A stretch of 64,000 bases of DNA from an uncultured Bacteroidia bacterium (GCA_938086785.1 CALKCM010000007.1:1-64000), one strand, 5' to 3'. Shown: positions 18,293 through 28,125, numbered from the stretch's first letter. The notes: generated by a model not told the origin, from the sequence alone. Translations and numbers: made by a program.

Positions 18293-18949
18293 ATGAAAAT
18301 TGCAGTTATCGGCCAGCCGTCTCAGCTCACGAGTTTTGACAAGCTCAACTTAAACGCCTCATACGAGTTGGTGCAAGATACTGCAAATCTTAAAAATTAT
18401 GATGTATTCATTGATTTGGATTATGATAATTCAGATCGGACCATTTTAGATTATACTGAAGGTGGTGAAACCTGGGTATTGCTTAATATGGTTAAAAGTC
18501 AGCTAGAAGATGAGTTTGCCAGTGTGGGTGCGAGCTACAATGGCGAGAAAATTATTGGCATGAACGCCATTCCTACTTTTTTAGAACGAAGCACTTTAGA
18601 ATACTGTAATCCTTTTGAGATAGACCTCAGTAGTTTCCCTCATGCCGATTTGGGTTGGGAAACATTAGAATTGGTGGATAGCCGCGTAGGCATGATTACT
18701 CCAAGAATCATTTTTATGATTATTAATGAGGCCTACTATACCGTGCAAGAGGGGACAGCAAATAAAGCAGATATTGATACGGCCATGAAACTAGGAACGG
18801 CTTACCCTATGGGTCCTTTTGAATGGTGCGAACGGGCTGGTCTAGAAAATGTATATGAAACCTTAGAAGCCATTTACGAAGACACTAAAGAAGAACGTTA
18901 TAAAATATGTCCTTTAATGAAAACAGAATATTTGCAAAGCATGATTTAA
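18293..18949 (+). CDS. reduced 3-hydroxyacyl-CoA dehydrogenase-like protein
   Basis: 218 residues. The C-terminal ~100 residues match the 3-hydroxyacyl-CoA dehydrogenase C-terminal domain: SRVGMITPRIIFMIINEAYY, of which RVGMITPRI is the key part, and DTAMKLGTAYPMGPFEWCERAGL with its conserved PxGPFE turn. The N-terminal part begins like a Rossmann strand (MKIAVIGQPSQ), but the GxGxxG loop is missing and the domain is short (~110 instead of ~185 residues). NAD-dependent activity is therefore doubtful. No other beta-oxidation genes lie nearby. It ends at a bidirectional terminator. Confidence 0.8.
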   Translation: MKIAVIGQPSQLTSFDKLNLNASYELVQDTANLKNYDVFIDLDYDNSDRTILDYTEGGETWVLLNMVKSQLEDEFASVGASYNGEKIIGMNAIPTFLERSTLEYCNPFEIDLSSFPHADLGWETLELVDSRVGMITPRIIFMIINEAYYTVQEGTANKADIDTAMKLGTAYPMGPFEWCERAGLENVYETLEAIYEDTKEERYKICPLMKTEYLQSMI

Positions 18950-18974
18950 GAGCATATTTACCCTTAGGTAAACG

Positions 18975-19005
18975 AAAAAAGCCAACCCTATGGGTTGGCT
19001 TTTTT
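18975..19005. terminator. bidirectional intrinsic terminator
   Basis: A6-GCCAACCC (to 18988), loop TAT, GGGTTGGC-T6 (18992-19005). It serves the plus-strand gene ending at 18949 and the minus-strand sdh operon ending at 19028. Confidence 0.92.
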
Positions 19006-19027
19006 AATTTTTTAAAATCTAAAATGT

Positions 19028-19783
19028 CTAAAAGCCTTTCATTTTGGCTTTCGTGTATTCCTTATTTAAAGTGGCTATCACGCTCAATGGAATTCCCTTC
19101 GGGCATTCTGCTGCGCAGGCTCCTGTATTGCTACAAGCCCCAAAACCTTCGGCATCCATAGCGTTAACCATAGCGACCACTCGTTTTTCGCGTTCTGCTT
19201 TCCCCTGAGGCAAGGTAGCAAGTTGCGTTACTTTTGCTCCTACAAACAACATGGCACTGGCATTTTTACATGCACTTACGCAGGCTCCACAACCAATGCA
19301 AGTAGCTGCTTCAAAAGCAGTGTCTGCATCATCTTTTGGAATTAACATGGAGTTTGCATCTACCGCATTCCCTGTATTTACACTAATATATCCTCCACTA
19401 GCAATGATTTTGTCAAAAGAACTTCTGTTTACGGTTAAATCCTTAATTACTGGAAAGGCGTCTGCTCTCCAAGGCTCTACCACAACGGTGTCTCCATCGT
19501 TGAAACTTCGCATGTGAAGTTGACAGGTAGTCACTGCTTTTTTAGGACCGTGTGGACGGCCATTGATGACCATACTACACATTCCACAAATACCTTCTCT
19601 ACAATCGTGGTCAAAGGCCACAGGTTCCTGTCCACTATTGATTAATTGCTCATTGAGCACATCAAACATTTCTAAGAAACTGCTGTCTGGACTAGTTTCA
19701 ACTTTATATTCTTCAAAGCGTCCTGCAACTTCAGGGTTGGCTTGTCGCCACACTTTTAAATTAATATTTAATACTTTTTCCAT
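19028..19783 (-). CDS. sdhB: succinate dehydrogenase/fumarate reductase iron-sulfur subunit
   Basis: 251 residues; passes electrons from the flavoprotein to the membrane quinone site. The [2Fe-2S] cysteines are in CREGICGMC with a later C (VTTC), the [4Fe-4S] ligands in [11 protein letters not shown] and the [3Fe-4S] ligands in the [14 protein letters not shown] region. Last gene of sdhCAB, 11 bases after sdhA. The downstream hairpin at 18975-19005 ends the operon. Confidence 0.95.
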   Translation of the reverse strand: MEKVLNINLKVWRQANPEVAGRFEEYKVETSPDSSFLEMFDVLNEQLINSGQEPVAFDHDCREGICGMCSMVINGRPHGPKKAVTTCQLHMRSFNDGDTVVVEPWRADAFPVIKDLTVNRSSFDKIIASGGYISVNTGNAVDANSMLIPKDDADTAFEAATCIGCGACVSACKNASAMLFVGAKVTQLATLPQGKAEREKRVVAMVNAMDAEGFGACSNTGACAAECPKGIPLSVIATLNKEYTKAKMKGF

Positions 19784-19794
19784 CTTCTACTATC

Positions 19795-21774
19795 TTATTT
19801 GTAGCTACGTTGAGCTATTTTAACATTTTCGTATTCTAAATTCTCTTTATGAAGTTCCCACTCTCCCTCTGCTTTGGACTCCCAACTGGCGACGTACATG
19901 TAATTATCATCGTCTCTTTTGGCTTCTCCTTCTGGGGTTTGGAACTCTTCACGGAAATGACCTCCACAGCTTTCTTCTCGGCTTAGTGCATCTACGCACA
20001 TTAATTCGCCCAGTTCTAAGAAATCGGCCACTCTACCCGCTTTATCCAACTCTGGATTATATCCTTTATCTGTACCTGGAATTCGAACATCGCTCCAGAA
20101 TTCGGCTCTCAGTGCTTTTATTTCTGCAATTGCGTCTTTTAAATCTGGGGCATTACGCGCCATTCCGCATTTGTTCCACATAATTAATCCCAATCGTCTA
20201 TGAAAGCTTTCAACGGACTTGGTCCCTTTTATACTCATCAATTTCTCGATTCGTGCAGCCACTTCTTTTTCCGCTTTATCAAAAGATTCGTGATCGGTAG
20301 GCATTGAAGCCGTTCTAATATCCTTACTTAGGTATGATCCTAAGGTATATGGAATAACAAAATACCCATCGGCTAATCCCTGCATAAGTGCGGAAGCACC
20401 TAGCCTGTTTGCTCCGTGATCACTAAAATTAGCTTCACCTAAGGCATATAAACCTGGAACATTGGTTTGCAATTCATAATCTACCCATAGACCACCCATA
20501 GTATAATGTACCGCTGGATATATTCTCATGGGAGTTTCGTATGGATTCTCATCTGTAATTTGCTTGTACATATCAAACAAGTTTCCATATTTTTCCTTAA
20601 TCACATCTTTACCTAAGGCAATGAGTGTATCCTCATCTGGATTAGCAATTCCCTTTTTTGTGGCTTCTGCTTTTCCATATTTATTCATTAGGTTATACTT
20701 AAAATCCAAGTATACAGCCATCTTACTTGGCCCCACACCAAATCCCGCATCACATCGTTCTTTGGCAGCTCTACTGGCTACATCTCTTGGCACTAAATTC
20801 CCAAAAGCAGGGTATCTTCTTTCCAAGTAGTAATCTCTTTCATCTTCGGGTATATCGTTTGGATTGCGATCGTCACCTTCCTTTTTAGGTACCCAAATTC
20901 TACCATCATTTCTCAAACTCTCACTCATGAGGGTTAACTTACTTTGATGCGCTCCACTTACGGGAATGCAAGTGGGATGAATTTGCGTAAAACAAGGATT
21001 AGCCATCATGGCTCCTTGCTTATGGGCTTTCCATGCGGCAGTAACATTACTTCCCATGGCGTTTGTACTCAAATAGAATACATTTCCATATCCACCGGTA
21101 CACAATACCACGGCATGTCCAAAATGTCGTTCCAGCTCTCCTGTAATTAAATTCTTAGCAATGATTCCACGAGCTACACCGTCAATTTTAACTACATCTA
21201 GCATTTCATGACGAGCAAACATTTCTACATTTCCTAATCCTATTTGTCTTTCCAATGCACTGTACGCACCTAAAAGTAATTGTTGTCCCGTTTGACCCGC
21301 AGCATAAAACGTTCGTTGCACTTGTACTCCACCAAATGAACGATTGCTTAAAGTACCTCCGTATTCTCTGGCAAATGGAACCCCCTGAGCTACACACTGA
21401 TCAATAATATTGGTACTTACCTCAGCTAAACGATGAACGTTTCCTTCACGACTTCTATAATCCCCACCTTTAATGGTATCATAAAACAATCGGTAAGTGC
21501 TATCACCATCATTCTGGTAATTTTTTGCTGCATTAATTCCTCCCTGAGCTGCAATACTATGAGCTCTTCTTGGGGAATCCTGAAAACAAAATGCTTTTAC
21601 TTTATACCCCAGTTCTGCCAATGTAGATGCCGCACTTGCTCCAGCTAAACCTGTACCCACAACAATAACTTCCATGTTACGCTTGTTTGCAGGATTTACT
21701 AATGGAACAGAACTTTTATACTCGGTCCACTTATTGGCCAAATCACCTTTTGGTATTTTAGAATCTAAACTCAT
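19795..21774 (-). CDS. sdhA: succinate dehydrogenase/fumarate reductase flavoprotein subunit
   Basis: 659 residues; oxidises succinate to fumarate with covalently bound FAD. Visible are the dinucleotide-binding [10 protein letters not shown], the FAD-attachment histidine in [29 protein letters not shown] and the catalytic region [11 protein letters not shown] with [13 protein letters not shown]. Length and motifs fit the type B (Bacteroidota, Bacillus-like) enzyme, where the SdhA C-terminus is long. Lies between sdhC (17 bases upstream) and sdhB. Confidence 0.95.
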   Translation of the reverse strand: MSLDSKIPKGDLANKWTEYKSSVPLVNPANKRNMEVIVVGTGLAGASAASTLAELGYKVKAFCFQDSPRRAHSIAAQGGINAAKNYQNDGDSTYRLFYDTIKGGDYRSREGNVHRLAEVSTNIIDQCVAQGVPFAREYGGTLSNRSFGGVQVQRTFYAAGQTGQQLLLGAYSALERQIGLGNVEMFARHEMLDVVKIDGVARGIIAKNLITGELERHFGHAVVLCTGGYGNVFYLSTNAMGSNVTAAWKAHKQGAMMANPCFTQIHPTCIPVSGAHQSKLTLMSESLRNDGRIWVPKKEGDDRNPNDIPEDERDYYLERRYPAFGNLVPRDVASRAAKERCDAGFGVGPSKMAVYLDFKYNLMNKYGKAEATKKGIANPDEDTLIALGKDVIKEKYGNLFDMYKQITDENPYETPMRIYPAVHYTMGGLWVDYELQTNVPGLYALGEANFSDHGANRLGASALMQGLADGYFVIPYTLGSYLSKDIRTASMPTDHESFDKAEKEVAARIEKLMSIKGTKSVESFHRRLGLIMWNKCGMARNAPDLKDAIAEIKALRAEFWSDVRIPGTDKGYNPELDKAGRVADFLELGELMCVDALSREESCGGHFREEFQTPEGEAKRDDDNYMYVASWESKAEGEWELHKENLEYENVKIAQRSYK

Positions 21775-21790
21775 CTTTACTATTTAAAAT

Positions 21791-22462
21791 TTAACTTATC
21801 CAACCCAAATGCATAGCAATGGGCATTAGTGCAAAAATTAAAGGAATCACAATTGAAAATGCTGTCCCTATTGACTTAATAATCGGAGTGTACGTTTTAT
21901 GGTCAATTCCAAGAGTATGAAATGCACTCCAGAAACCATGCAATAAATGGTAGGCTAGCGATATACACCCCAAAACATAAATCAAAACTACCCATGGATT
22001 TTCAAAAACTTCTATCATCTCCTGAAAAAGTGTTTCGTCTCCACTCGTAATGTGATCAGTGAACCTACTTACCACCCAAAAATGCTTTAAATGCAGAACG
22101 AGAAATATTAAGATTAAGGTACCCAAAAGTCCCATACTGCGGCTGTACCATTTACTATTTTCATTTCCGCTCGCTTTATCATATTTGGCTTTTCGCTTCT
22201 TTGAATTCGTTAACCACAAGTACAATCCTTGAAAAACATGCCACAACAAACCCAAGAAAAGCCCTATCTCTGCCACCCGAATAAAGAAGTTTTCGCTCAT
22301 GAAATCTGCCGCGGCGTTGAAGGTTTCCCCCCCGTCGTTAACAAACACACATGCATTGATTCCACAATGCACTAATAAAAAGGAAACTAGGAACAAACCC
22401 GTAGCTCCCATCACTAACTTTCGTCCGATGCTGCTAGTGAATAGAAATGACAAAAATTTCAT
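21791..22462 (-). CDS. sdhC: succinate dehydrogenase cytochrome b subunit (type B)
   Basis: 223 residues with five membrane helices (about 15-35, 62-85, 108-130, 157-180, 197-220), the single-anchor arrangement of type B enzymes, so no sdhD is expected. Histidines placed to hold two hemes are H32 (LVHCG), H75 (LLWHVFQG), H124/H127 (LHLKHF) and H172/H175 (YHLLHGF). It exchanges electrons with the menaquinone pool. First gene of sdhCAB, with a TAATTTTG promoter box about 36 bases upstream. Confidence 0.92.
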   Translation of the reverse strand: MKFLSFLFTSSIGRKLVMGATGLFLVSFLLVHCGINACVFVNDGGETFNAAADFMSENFFIRVAEIGLFLGLLWHVFQGLYLWLTNSKKRKAKYDKASGNENSKWYSRSMGLLGTLILIFLVLHLKHFWVVSRFTDHITSGDETLFQEMIEVFENPWVVLIYVLGCISLAYHLLHGFWSAFHTLGIDHKTYTPIIKSIGTAFSIVIPLIFALMPIAMHLGWIS

Positions 22463-22497
22463 ATATAATTAACTCTTTTAAGTTTTAATTGTTTGTG

Positions 22498-22505
22498 CAA
22501 AATTA
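22498..22505 (-). promoter_or_regulatory. -7 box TAATTTTG for sdhCAB
   Basis: Minus-strand TAATTTTG upstream of sdhC. Here the leader is about 30 bases, longer than at most genes in the window. Confidence 0.55.
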
Positions 22506-22658
22506 TAATTTTAATCACAAATCTTTATAGACTGCACCTGCATACTTCATACAATTGATTAACATCCTTGAAACACCTTGTATTACACAACACTTATTAA
22601 ACTGAATATGAGCACGTTGAGCGCGTAATATACAATAACAATAAATAGCATAACACAC

Positions 22659-22691
22659 AAAAAAGGCTCATAAAAAATATGAGCCTTTTTA
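22659..22691 (-). terminator. intrinsic terminator after the Nif3/zinc-ribbon operon
   Basis: AGGCTCATA (22664-22672) / TATGAGCCT (22678-22686) with A- and T-rich flanks on both sides; 20 bases after the gene ending at 22711. Confidence 0.85.
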
Positions 22692-22710
22692 TATTCTTTT
22701 AGAGCTAAAC

Positions 22711-23505
22711 TTACTTGGTAGTCAACTTTAATTTTCTTCGCGTCTTTTTAACTGGTTTTGGAGCTTCTTCCTCTTCTAAACCCGTGATTGTTTTATCCAC
22801 TAAAATTCGACCACAACTTTCGCAATCAATGATTTGAAAATGCGCTCTTACATCACTTTTTCTTTGGGGCGGAATATTAGAAAAACATCCTCCACAAGCA
22901 CCACGAACAATTGGAGCTACAGCCACATCATTCACCATACTCATTCGAATACGAGTGTATGCTCTTGCCAAACGTTCTTCAACCTTGGTTAATGCTTTAT
23001 CTCTATCTTTCTCTAGTTTGACTTTCTCTTCAGCACTTTCCTTCTCGATTTCAATTAGTTCATTTTTCTTGAATTCGAGATCTTTGCCTTTCACGTCCAT
23101 CTTCTCTTGAGTTGCATCGATCAACTCTTGCTTCATCTCCTTTTGCTTGGTCGTGTCGCGAATTGCTTTTTCTGCAGCCATGATTTCTAGGCCAGCGATC
23201 TCTTTTTCCTTTTCTAGTGCTTCAAACTCTCTATTGTTCTTAATATTTTCTAATTGAGATTCATATTTCTCAATGAGCTTTTGAAAATCTTGAATTGAGT
23301 TTTTCTTAGTGGCAATATCCGAATTACATTGCTCAATATCAGAGTTGATATTATCAAATCGCGTTTGAAGTCCGGCAATCTCATCCTCTAAATCTGCAAC
23401 TTCCATAGGCAAATCACCTAACAGAATATTAATTTCATTGATTTTTGTATCAATGGATTGAACTGCCCAAAGTTCTTTTAATTTACTGGTTACGCTTACG
23501 TCCAT
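22711..23505 (-). CDS. coiled-coil C4 zinc-ribbon protein (COG1579)
   Basis: 264 residues. A long coiled coil occupies about residues 20-180 (heptad-rich, for example EKDRDKALTKVEERL). A zinc ribbon follows, with CGGC and CESCGR about 24 residues apart (near residues 204-233). A Lys-rich tail (KKTRRKLKLTTK) ends the protein. The COG1579 family is thought to bind nucleic acid, but its function is not settled. It lies 7 bases after the Nif3-family gene, a pairing frequent in Bacteroidota. A terminator follows. Confidence 0.87.
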   Translation of the reverse strand: MDVSVTSKLKELWAVQSIDTKINEINILLGDLPMEVADLEDEIAGLQTRFDNINSDIEQCNSDIATKKNSIQDFQKLIEKYESQLENIKNNREFEALEKEKEIAGLEIMAAEKAIRDTTKQKEMKQELIDATQEKMDVKGKDLEFKKNELIEIEKESAEEKVKLEKDRDKALTKVEERLARAYTRIRMSMVNDVAVAPIVRGACGGCFSNIPPQRKSDVRAHFQIIDCESCGRILVDKTITGLEEEEAPKPVKKTRRKLKLTTK

Positions 23506-23512
23506 AATTTTC

Positions 23513-24613
23513 TTAATTTGTATAGTACTTTATCGGGTTTGTATTTGTCTCCGAAAAAAGGGTTGCAAAATTAGGGAATTTATCCGATAAAACCTTAGCA
23601 AAAATCTCTGTGGTATATTTTTCACTTTCATAGTGTCCAATGTCACAAATCATCATGCTCTTTTCTGCCGAGAAAAACTCGTGATACTTCATATCAGAGG
23701 TAACAAAAGCATCCGCTCCAGAAGCCATGGCTTTTTTTACTAAAAAACTTCCTGAACCTCCGCATATGGCAACTTTTTTAATGCTTTTAGAGATTGGAAC
23801 ATATTTTACCACTTCGCACTGCATAGATTTTTTAAGATGCTCCAAAAAATCAGTAGGATTCATTTCCTCGGCCAGCTCTCCAATCATGCCGCTGCCCATT
23901 TCCCATTGATTCTGAACAGCAATAATGTCATAAGCTACCTCTTCATATGGGTGGGCTTGCATCATGGCTTTCAATATCTTATTTACATCTTTAGTATGGC
24001 AAAGCACTTCTAATTTTACCTCGCTTTCTTCATGAATTTTACCTATTTCACCAAGGCTTGGGTTCGCTCCTTCTAACGCTCTGAATGTTCCAACCCCATT
24101 CACACGAAAGCTACAGAAGTCGTAATTCCCTATTTGGCCAGCACCCTCCTGGTGAATGGCCAATTGGATTTCTGCTAAATTCAATTCGGGCAAATAGGTG
24201 ACAATTTTACAAAGAGTGTCTGATTTCTTTAAAAGAATGCGCGCATTGATTAGACCTAGTTTCTCTGCAATTGTATTATTCACACCATTTCTCACATTAT
24301 CCAAATTCGTATGGCATGCATATAGGGCTATATCATTCTTTATGGCTGCAATAACTACCTGCTCAACCTGGCCCTTACCCGTAAGTGATTTCAACCCAGA
24401 AAATACAATGGGGTGATGAGAAACAATCATTTGACACTTTTTTGCGATGGCTTCCTCAACCACTTCTATCGTACAATCCAAGCTCAAAAGACAGGCCTTA
24501 ACCTCCTGATTGCGATCTCCAACCAAAAGGCCCGAATTATCATAGGACTCTTGATAATTCAGCGGAGCAAACTCCTCCAAAGCATTCGAAATATCACTTA
24601 CAGTTACTCTCAT
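23513..24613 (-). CDS. Nif3-like dinuclear metal-centre protein
   Basis: 366 residues. Metal ligands are in the early motif SHHPIVFSGL, the HTNLDN segment and the C-terminal DIGHYESEKY. The middle ~130 residues (about 125-235, with AHPYEEVAYDI) are the inserted CutA-like/NIF3 extra domain found in the long form of the family. Often annotated as GTP cyclohydrolase 1 type 2, but no activity is firmly assigned. The start is supported by a TATTTTTG box 5 bases upstream. Operon with the zinc-ribbon gene. Confidence 0.9.
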   Translation of the reverse strand: MRVTVSDISNALEEFAPLNYQESYDNSGLLVGDRNQEVKACLLSLDCTIEVVEEAIAKKCQMIVSHHPIVFSGLKSLTGKGQVEQVVIAAIKNDIALYACHTNLDNVRNGVNNTIAEKLGLINARILLKKSDTLCKIVTYLPELNLAEIQLAIHQEGAGQIGNYDFCSFRVNGVGTFRALEGANPSLGEIGKIHEESEVKLEVLCHTKDVNKILKAMMQAHPYEEVAYDIIAVQNQWEMGSGMIGELAEEMNPTDFLEHLKKSMQCEVVKYVPISKSIKKVAICGGSGSFLVKKAMASGADAFVTSDMKYHEFFSAEKSMMICDIGHYESEKYTTEIFAKVLSDKFPNFATLFSETNTNPIKYYTN

Positions 24614-24618
24614 TCTCG

Positions 24619-24626
24619 CAAAAATA
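24619..24626 (-). promoter_or_regulatory. -7 box TATTTTTG
   Basis: Minus-strand TATTTTTG 5 bases before the Nif3-family start at 24613. Confidence 0.6.
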
Positions 24627-24682
24627 AAGGGAATTTACAGAAGCACATTAGGAATCTGTAAAGAATATCCGAAATTTGCCCT

Positions 24683-25408
24683 ATGAAGTCTCTAAATAAA
24701 ATACCTTTCAGGATGGCTATTTATATAGTTATGGCAAGTCTCATAAGTGCCTGTGCACAACCTGCAGAAAACATGGATGCACTTGCTTTTTCAAAAGCGA
24801 TAGAAGGAAAAGGAAGCAGTATTACACTCTTGGATGTAAGAACACCACAAGAAAATCAAGGGCAACGAATCGCAGGAGCCATCAACTATAATGTGGCAGA
24901 CGCTGATTTTGAATCTAAAATACAGGCATTGGATACGACAAAACCGGTTTATGTCTATTGCTTAAGTGGTGGGCGCAGTTCAAAGGCCGCTAAAAAATTA
25001 AAAAAAATAGGGTTTACTGTATTCAATTTAAAAGGAGGTTTAAGCGCGTGGAAAACAGCCGGGCTCCCAATAATAGAGGGAAACAGAGGAGAATTATCCC
25101 CTGAAATAACGAAGGAGCAATATACCGAGGCCATGAGATCTGCAAAACCTACCTTGGTGCAATTCTATGCTCCTTGGTGCGGCCCCTGCAAAAAAATGAA
25201 GGCTTTTTGGCCCAGTCTCCAATCAGAATTTATGGAAACTGCACATTTTATTCAACTTGAATTTGAAAAAAACGAACCCTTGGCTCGTTCCTTTGGAGTG
25301 ACCAATGTGCCCTGGCTTGTGCTTTATAAAAATGGCAAAAAGGTTTGGGAGGCAAATAAAGGAACCTCTAAAAATGAATTGAGTAAACAAATCAAAGCAC
25401 AATTGTAA
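24683..25408 (+). CDS. rhodanese-thioredoxin fusion lipoprotein
   Basis: 241 residues. The lipoprotein signal ends at LISAC (cysteine near residue 24), so the protein should be anchored in the envelope. A rhodanese domain follows (about 35-130; LDVRTPQENQG and active-site loop CLSGGRS), then a thioredoxin domain (about 140-241; YAPWCGPCKKMK and the cis-proline region VPWLVLYKNG). Both catalytic sites are intact. Joining a persulfide carrier to a dithiol reductant suggests handling of sulfane sulfur or protein thiols in the periplasm; the substrate is unknown. The next gene begins four bases after the stop. Confidence 0.88.
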   Translation: MKSLNKIPFRMAIYIVMASLISACAQPAENMDALAFSKAIEGKGSSITLLDVRTPQENQGQRIAGAINYNVADADFESKIQALDTTKPVYVYCLSGGRSSKAAKKLKKIGFTVFNLKGGLSAWKTAGLPIIEGNRGELSPEITKEQYTEAMRSAKPTLVQFYAPWCGPCKKMKAFWPSLQSEFMETAHFIQLEFEKNEPLARSFGVTNVPWLVLYKNGKKVWEANKGTSKNELSKQIKAQL

Positions 25409-25411
25409 AAT

Positions 25412-26206
25412 ATGTTTGAATTTCACGGAGACAAGAACCGCTATTTTGAACTCACTCGAAAGGTTACAGAAGAATACATTTATCCATATCTAAAAAGCAA
25501 TGCCGCGATAAAACCAAACATGAAGGTTTTAGAAATTGGATGTGGTGAGGCTGGCGTTTTAAAATACTTCGCATCACAAGGACATGAAGTTTTTGGAATT
25601 GAATTAGAAGAGAGTCGAATTGAATTAGCTAAAAGCTTTTTGGCTGATGAAGTGAAAAAAGGGACTGCTCGTTTCTTAAATAAAGATATATACGATGTCG
25701 ATGTTTTGAATGACATTGGATACACCTTTGACTTAATTATTTTGAAAGATGTGATAGAGCACATTCCAAATCAAGAAAAATTTATACCCGAAATGCAACG
25801 GTATCTTTCTCCTGGTGGCTTTGTATTTATGGCCTTCCCTCCCTGGCAAATGCCCTTTGGAGGCCATCAACAAGTATTGCAGAGCAAATGGGCAAGTCGC
25901 ACGCCATATTCGCACCTCCTTCCGGGCAAACTTTACCCTGCCTTTTTAAAACTTTGCGGCGTAAGACCTGCCGCTATTAATACGATGCTAGATATTAAAA
26001 GTACTGGCATTAGTATAGAACGATTTGAACGGATTCATAAAAAAAACCAATATGCCATTCATCACCGCCAGTTGTACCTTTTTAACCCCATTTATAAATA
26101 CAAATTTGGCATAAAACCAAGAAAACAGATATGGCCAATAACAAACCTGCCATACTTGCGAAACTATTTAGTGATGGGGGCTTACTACATCATGAAACAA
26201 AAATAG
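25412..26206 (+). CDS. class I SAM-dependent methyltransferase
   Basis: 264 residues. The SAM-binding motif I is VLEIGCGEAGVLKYFA (about residues 39-54), motif II has the acidic residue in VFGIELEESR and motif post-III is LKDVIEHIPN. The C-terminal half (about 145-264) is not typical of ubiquinone/menaquinone methyltransferases and may define the substrate. The LSPGGFVFMAFPPW pattern resembles enzymes modifying glycans or lipids, but this is only an inference. Starts four bases after the rhodanese-thioredoxin gene, probably in one operon. Confidence 0.8.
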   Translation: MFEFHGDKNRYFELTRKVTEEYIYPYLKSNAAIKPNMKVLEIGCGEAGVLKYFASQGHEVFGIELEESRIELAKSFLADEVKKGTARFLNKDIYDVDVLNDIGYTFDLIILKDVIEHIPNQEKFIPEMQRYLSPGGFVFMAFPPWQMPFGGHQQVLQSKWASRTPYSHLLPGKLYPAFLKLCGVRPAAINTMLDIKSTGISIERFERIHKKNQYAIHHRQLYLFNPIYKYKFGIKPRKQIWPITNLPYLRNYLVMGAYYIMKQK

Positions 26207-26352
26207 TTCAGACAAAGATTCCCCAATCGCCCTCAAGGCATACCATTTTTTCGTTAATAAATGCTCAAGTTCTTCATTTAAAGAAATCAAACATTTCCAA
26301 AAAACACAATAAATCAGACATTTTACTCGTTTAATTATAGAGTTAAATGATG

Positions 26353-26360
26353 TATATTTG
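26353..26360 (+). promoter_or_regulatory. -7 box TATATTTG for the DUF6089-uppS-bamA operon
   Basis: TATATTTG 10 bases before the ATG at 26371; the upstream in-frame ATGs at 26347/26350 would overlap this box and are rejected as starts. Confidence 0.65.
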
Positions 26361-26370
26361 CACGTCTAAT

Positions 26371-27297
26371 ATGAAGAGGACATACGTAAACATTATATTT
26401 ATATGTGTTTTTTTACACACTGGTTCTCTGTTTTCACAACAGAAAAAGATTTCTAGACGCAAGCCATTGGAATTAGGTATAATGGTCGGTGCAAGTCACT
26501 ACATTGGAGACTTAACGAAGGGAATTGACTTTCAAGAAACCAATCCAGCAGCAGGAATCATGTGCAGGTATCACATCACAGATTATATCACTCTAAGAGG
26601 TTCAGCATGGTTTGGACAGATTAGTGGCGACGATAAAAACTATGATGATGAGGAGTTCAGAAAAAATAGAAATCTTAGCTTCAAATCAAATATTTTTGAG
26701 TTTTCAGGAACATTTGAATGGAATATTTTAGGATTTGAAGAAACAACAAAGGCAAGGCCGTTTTCTCCCTTTCTCTTTGCAGGTTTTGGGGTGTATAAGT
26801 ACAATCCAAAAGCTCAATTTAAATATATGCCTAATGTTATTTTGCCTAGTTCTGGACTACCCATACATCCAGCGGAACTAGAAGAGTTTGATGGAAAATG
26901 GTTCGAACTTCAGCCAATGGCTACAGAAGGGCAAGAGAGCACTCAGTACAACGATAGAAAAAGATACGCCTTAACCCAACTTTCCCTGCCCATTGGTTTG
27001 GGATTTAAGAAACAAATTAGTGATAAATGGGCTTTGGGCTTTGAAGTAGGAGTAAGACTTACATATAATGATTATTTAGATGATGTAAGCAAAACCTATG
27101 CGGGAGATCAAATCGTAGGCTCCAATAGTAAGTTACAAGCAGCCGTACTTGCCGATAGAACCATAGAATTAGGCAGAGACTTTAATGCACCTAAGGCAGC
27201 CCGCGGTACTTCTACAGCACCAGACATGTATATGTTTACTGGAATAACTCTTACGCGAAAATTAGGAGGAGGAAAAACGAAGTGTTTCCAATTCTAA
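26371..27297 (+). CDS. DUF6089 family outer-membrane protein (copy 1)
   Basis: 308 residues, signal peptide at the start (hydrophobic IIFICVFLHTGSLFSQ). The family signature is visible as GIMVGASHYIGDLTKG, followed by AAGIMCRYHITDYITLRG. The pattern of alternating strands and the late GLGFKKQISDKWALGFEVG and TGITLTRKL segments fit an eight-strand barrel. Overlaps copy 2 by 16 bases. The operon DUF6089-DUF6089-uppS-bamA suggests an envelope-assembly role, but the function is not known. Confidence 0.85.
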   Translation: MKRTYVNIIFICVFLHTGSLFSQQKKISRRKPLELGIMVGASHYIGDLTKGIDFQETNPAAGIMCRYHITDYITLRGSAWFGQISGDDKNYDDEEFRKNRNLSFKSNIFEFSGTFEWNILGFEETTKARPFSPFLFAGFGVYKYNPKAQFKYMPNVILPSSGLPIHPAELEEFDGKWFELQPMATEGQESTQYNDRKRYALTQLSLPIGLGFKKQISDKWALGFEVGVRLTYNDYLDDVSKTYAGDQIVGSNSKLQAAVLADRTIELGRDFNAPKAARGTSTAPDMYMFTGITLTRKLGGGKTKCFQF

Positions 27298-28118
27298 AAA
27301 AATCTTTAATTTTAGTCAGTTTTCTTTCCATTTGTACCATAGCCAATGGACAAAGACTTAAAGGGTTTTACCAAGGATATAATGAATGGGGAATTGTTGC
27401 CGGAGTGAGTAATTACTACGGTGATTTATCTCATAACTACAACCTCAAACAAACCCAACCTTCGGCCGGCATAACTTATAAATACAATAGAAACGGTTAT
27501 TTTTCATACCGCATCGGCTTAAGTTATTTAAAGATAGGAGGCACCGATGAGGGACATAAAGTGTACAATCAACGAAACCTCAGTTTTCAAACATCTATTG
27601 TTGAGTTAGGCGGAAATATTGAGTTCAATTTTAAACGGTTTGGCACAAGTACAAATGATGCAAAAGGAACGGTATATGTTTTTACAGGCTTAAATGCATT
27701 CCACTTTAACCCCACCCGTTTGGAGAATAAGGACATCAAATTAAGACGTCTGAGAACCGAAGGAAAAAAAACCTACAGCACCATACAACCCGCAATTCCT
27801 CTTGGCATTGGCTATAAACGAATGTTTAGGCAAAGACGGCATAAAGGAGCCTGGATTATTGGCGTTGAGGCGAACTGGAGAAAAACGTTTACAGATAAGT
27901 TGGATGATGTAGATGATACCTACATGGATTATAAAGATCAAGTAGCTTCTTTTGGTCAAGGAAACGCAGATTATGGACACCCCGAAACCTTGAAAGGAAT
28001 TGACCCATTTCCCGCTGGAACCATGCGTGGAGATACTCATCTAAAAGATTGGTATTATTTTATTGGCCTTAGCCTTAGTTACCGTTTTACACCTTTTATT
28101 TGCACCAGATTTAATTAA
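27282..28118 (+). CDS. DUF6089 family outer-membrane protein (copy 2)
   Basis: 278 residues, starting with GTG inside the end of copy 1. Signal peptide near the N-terminus (SLILVSFLSICTIANGQ). Parallel to copy 1: GVSNYYGDLSHNYN, SAGITYKYNRNGYFSYRIG, then RNLSFQTSIVELGGNIEFNF and LGIGYKRM. The two are diverged tandem paralogues. Co-transcribed with uppS, which begins seven bases downstream. Confidence 0.85.
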   Translation: MFPILKKSLILVSFLSICTIANGQRLKGFYQGYNEWGIVAGVSNYYGDLSHNYNLKQTQPSAGITYKYNRNGYFSYRIGLSYLKIGGTDEGHKVYNQRNLSFQTSIVELGGNIEFNFKRFGTSTNDAKGTVYVFTGLNAFHFNPTRLENKDIKLRRLRTEGKKTYSTIQPAIPLGIGYKRMFRQRRHKGAWIIGVEANWRKTFTDKLDDVDDTYMDYKDQVASFGQGNADYGHPETLKGIDPFPAGTMRGDTHLKDWYYFIGLSLSYRFTPFICTRFN

Positions 28119-28125
28119 CACCTAA

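Noticed and set aside
26131-26334. 67-codon ORF overlapping the end of the methyltransferase
   Set aside because: Mostly in another frame of a convincing gene and without promoter box or protein features.
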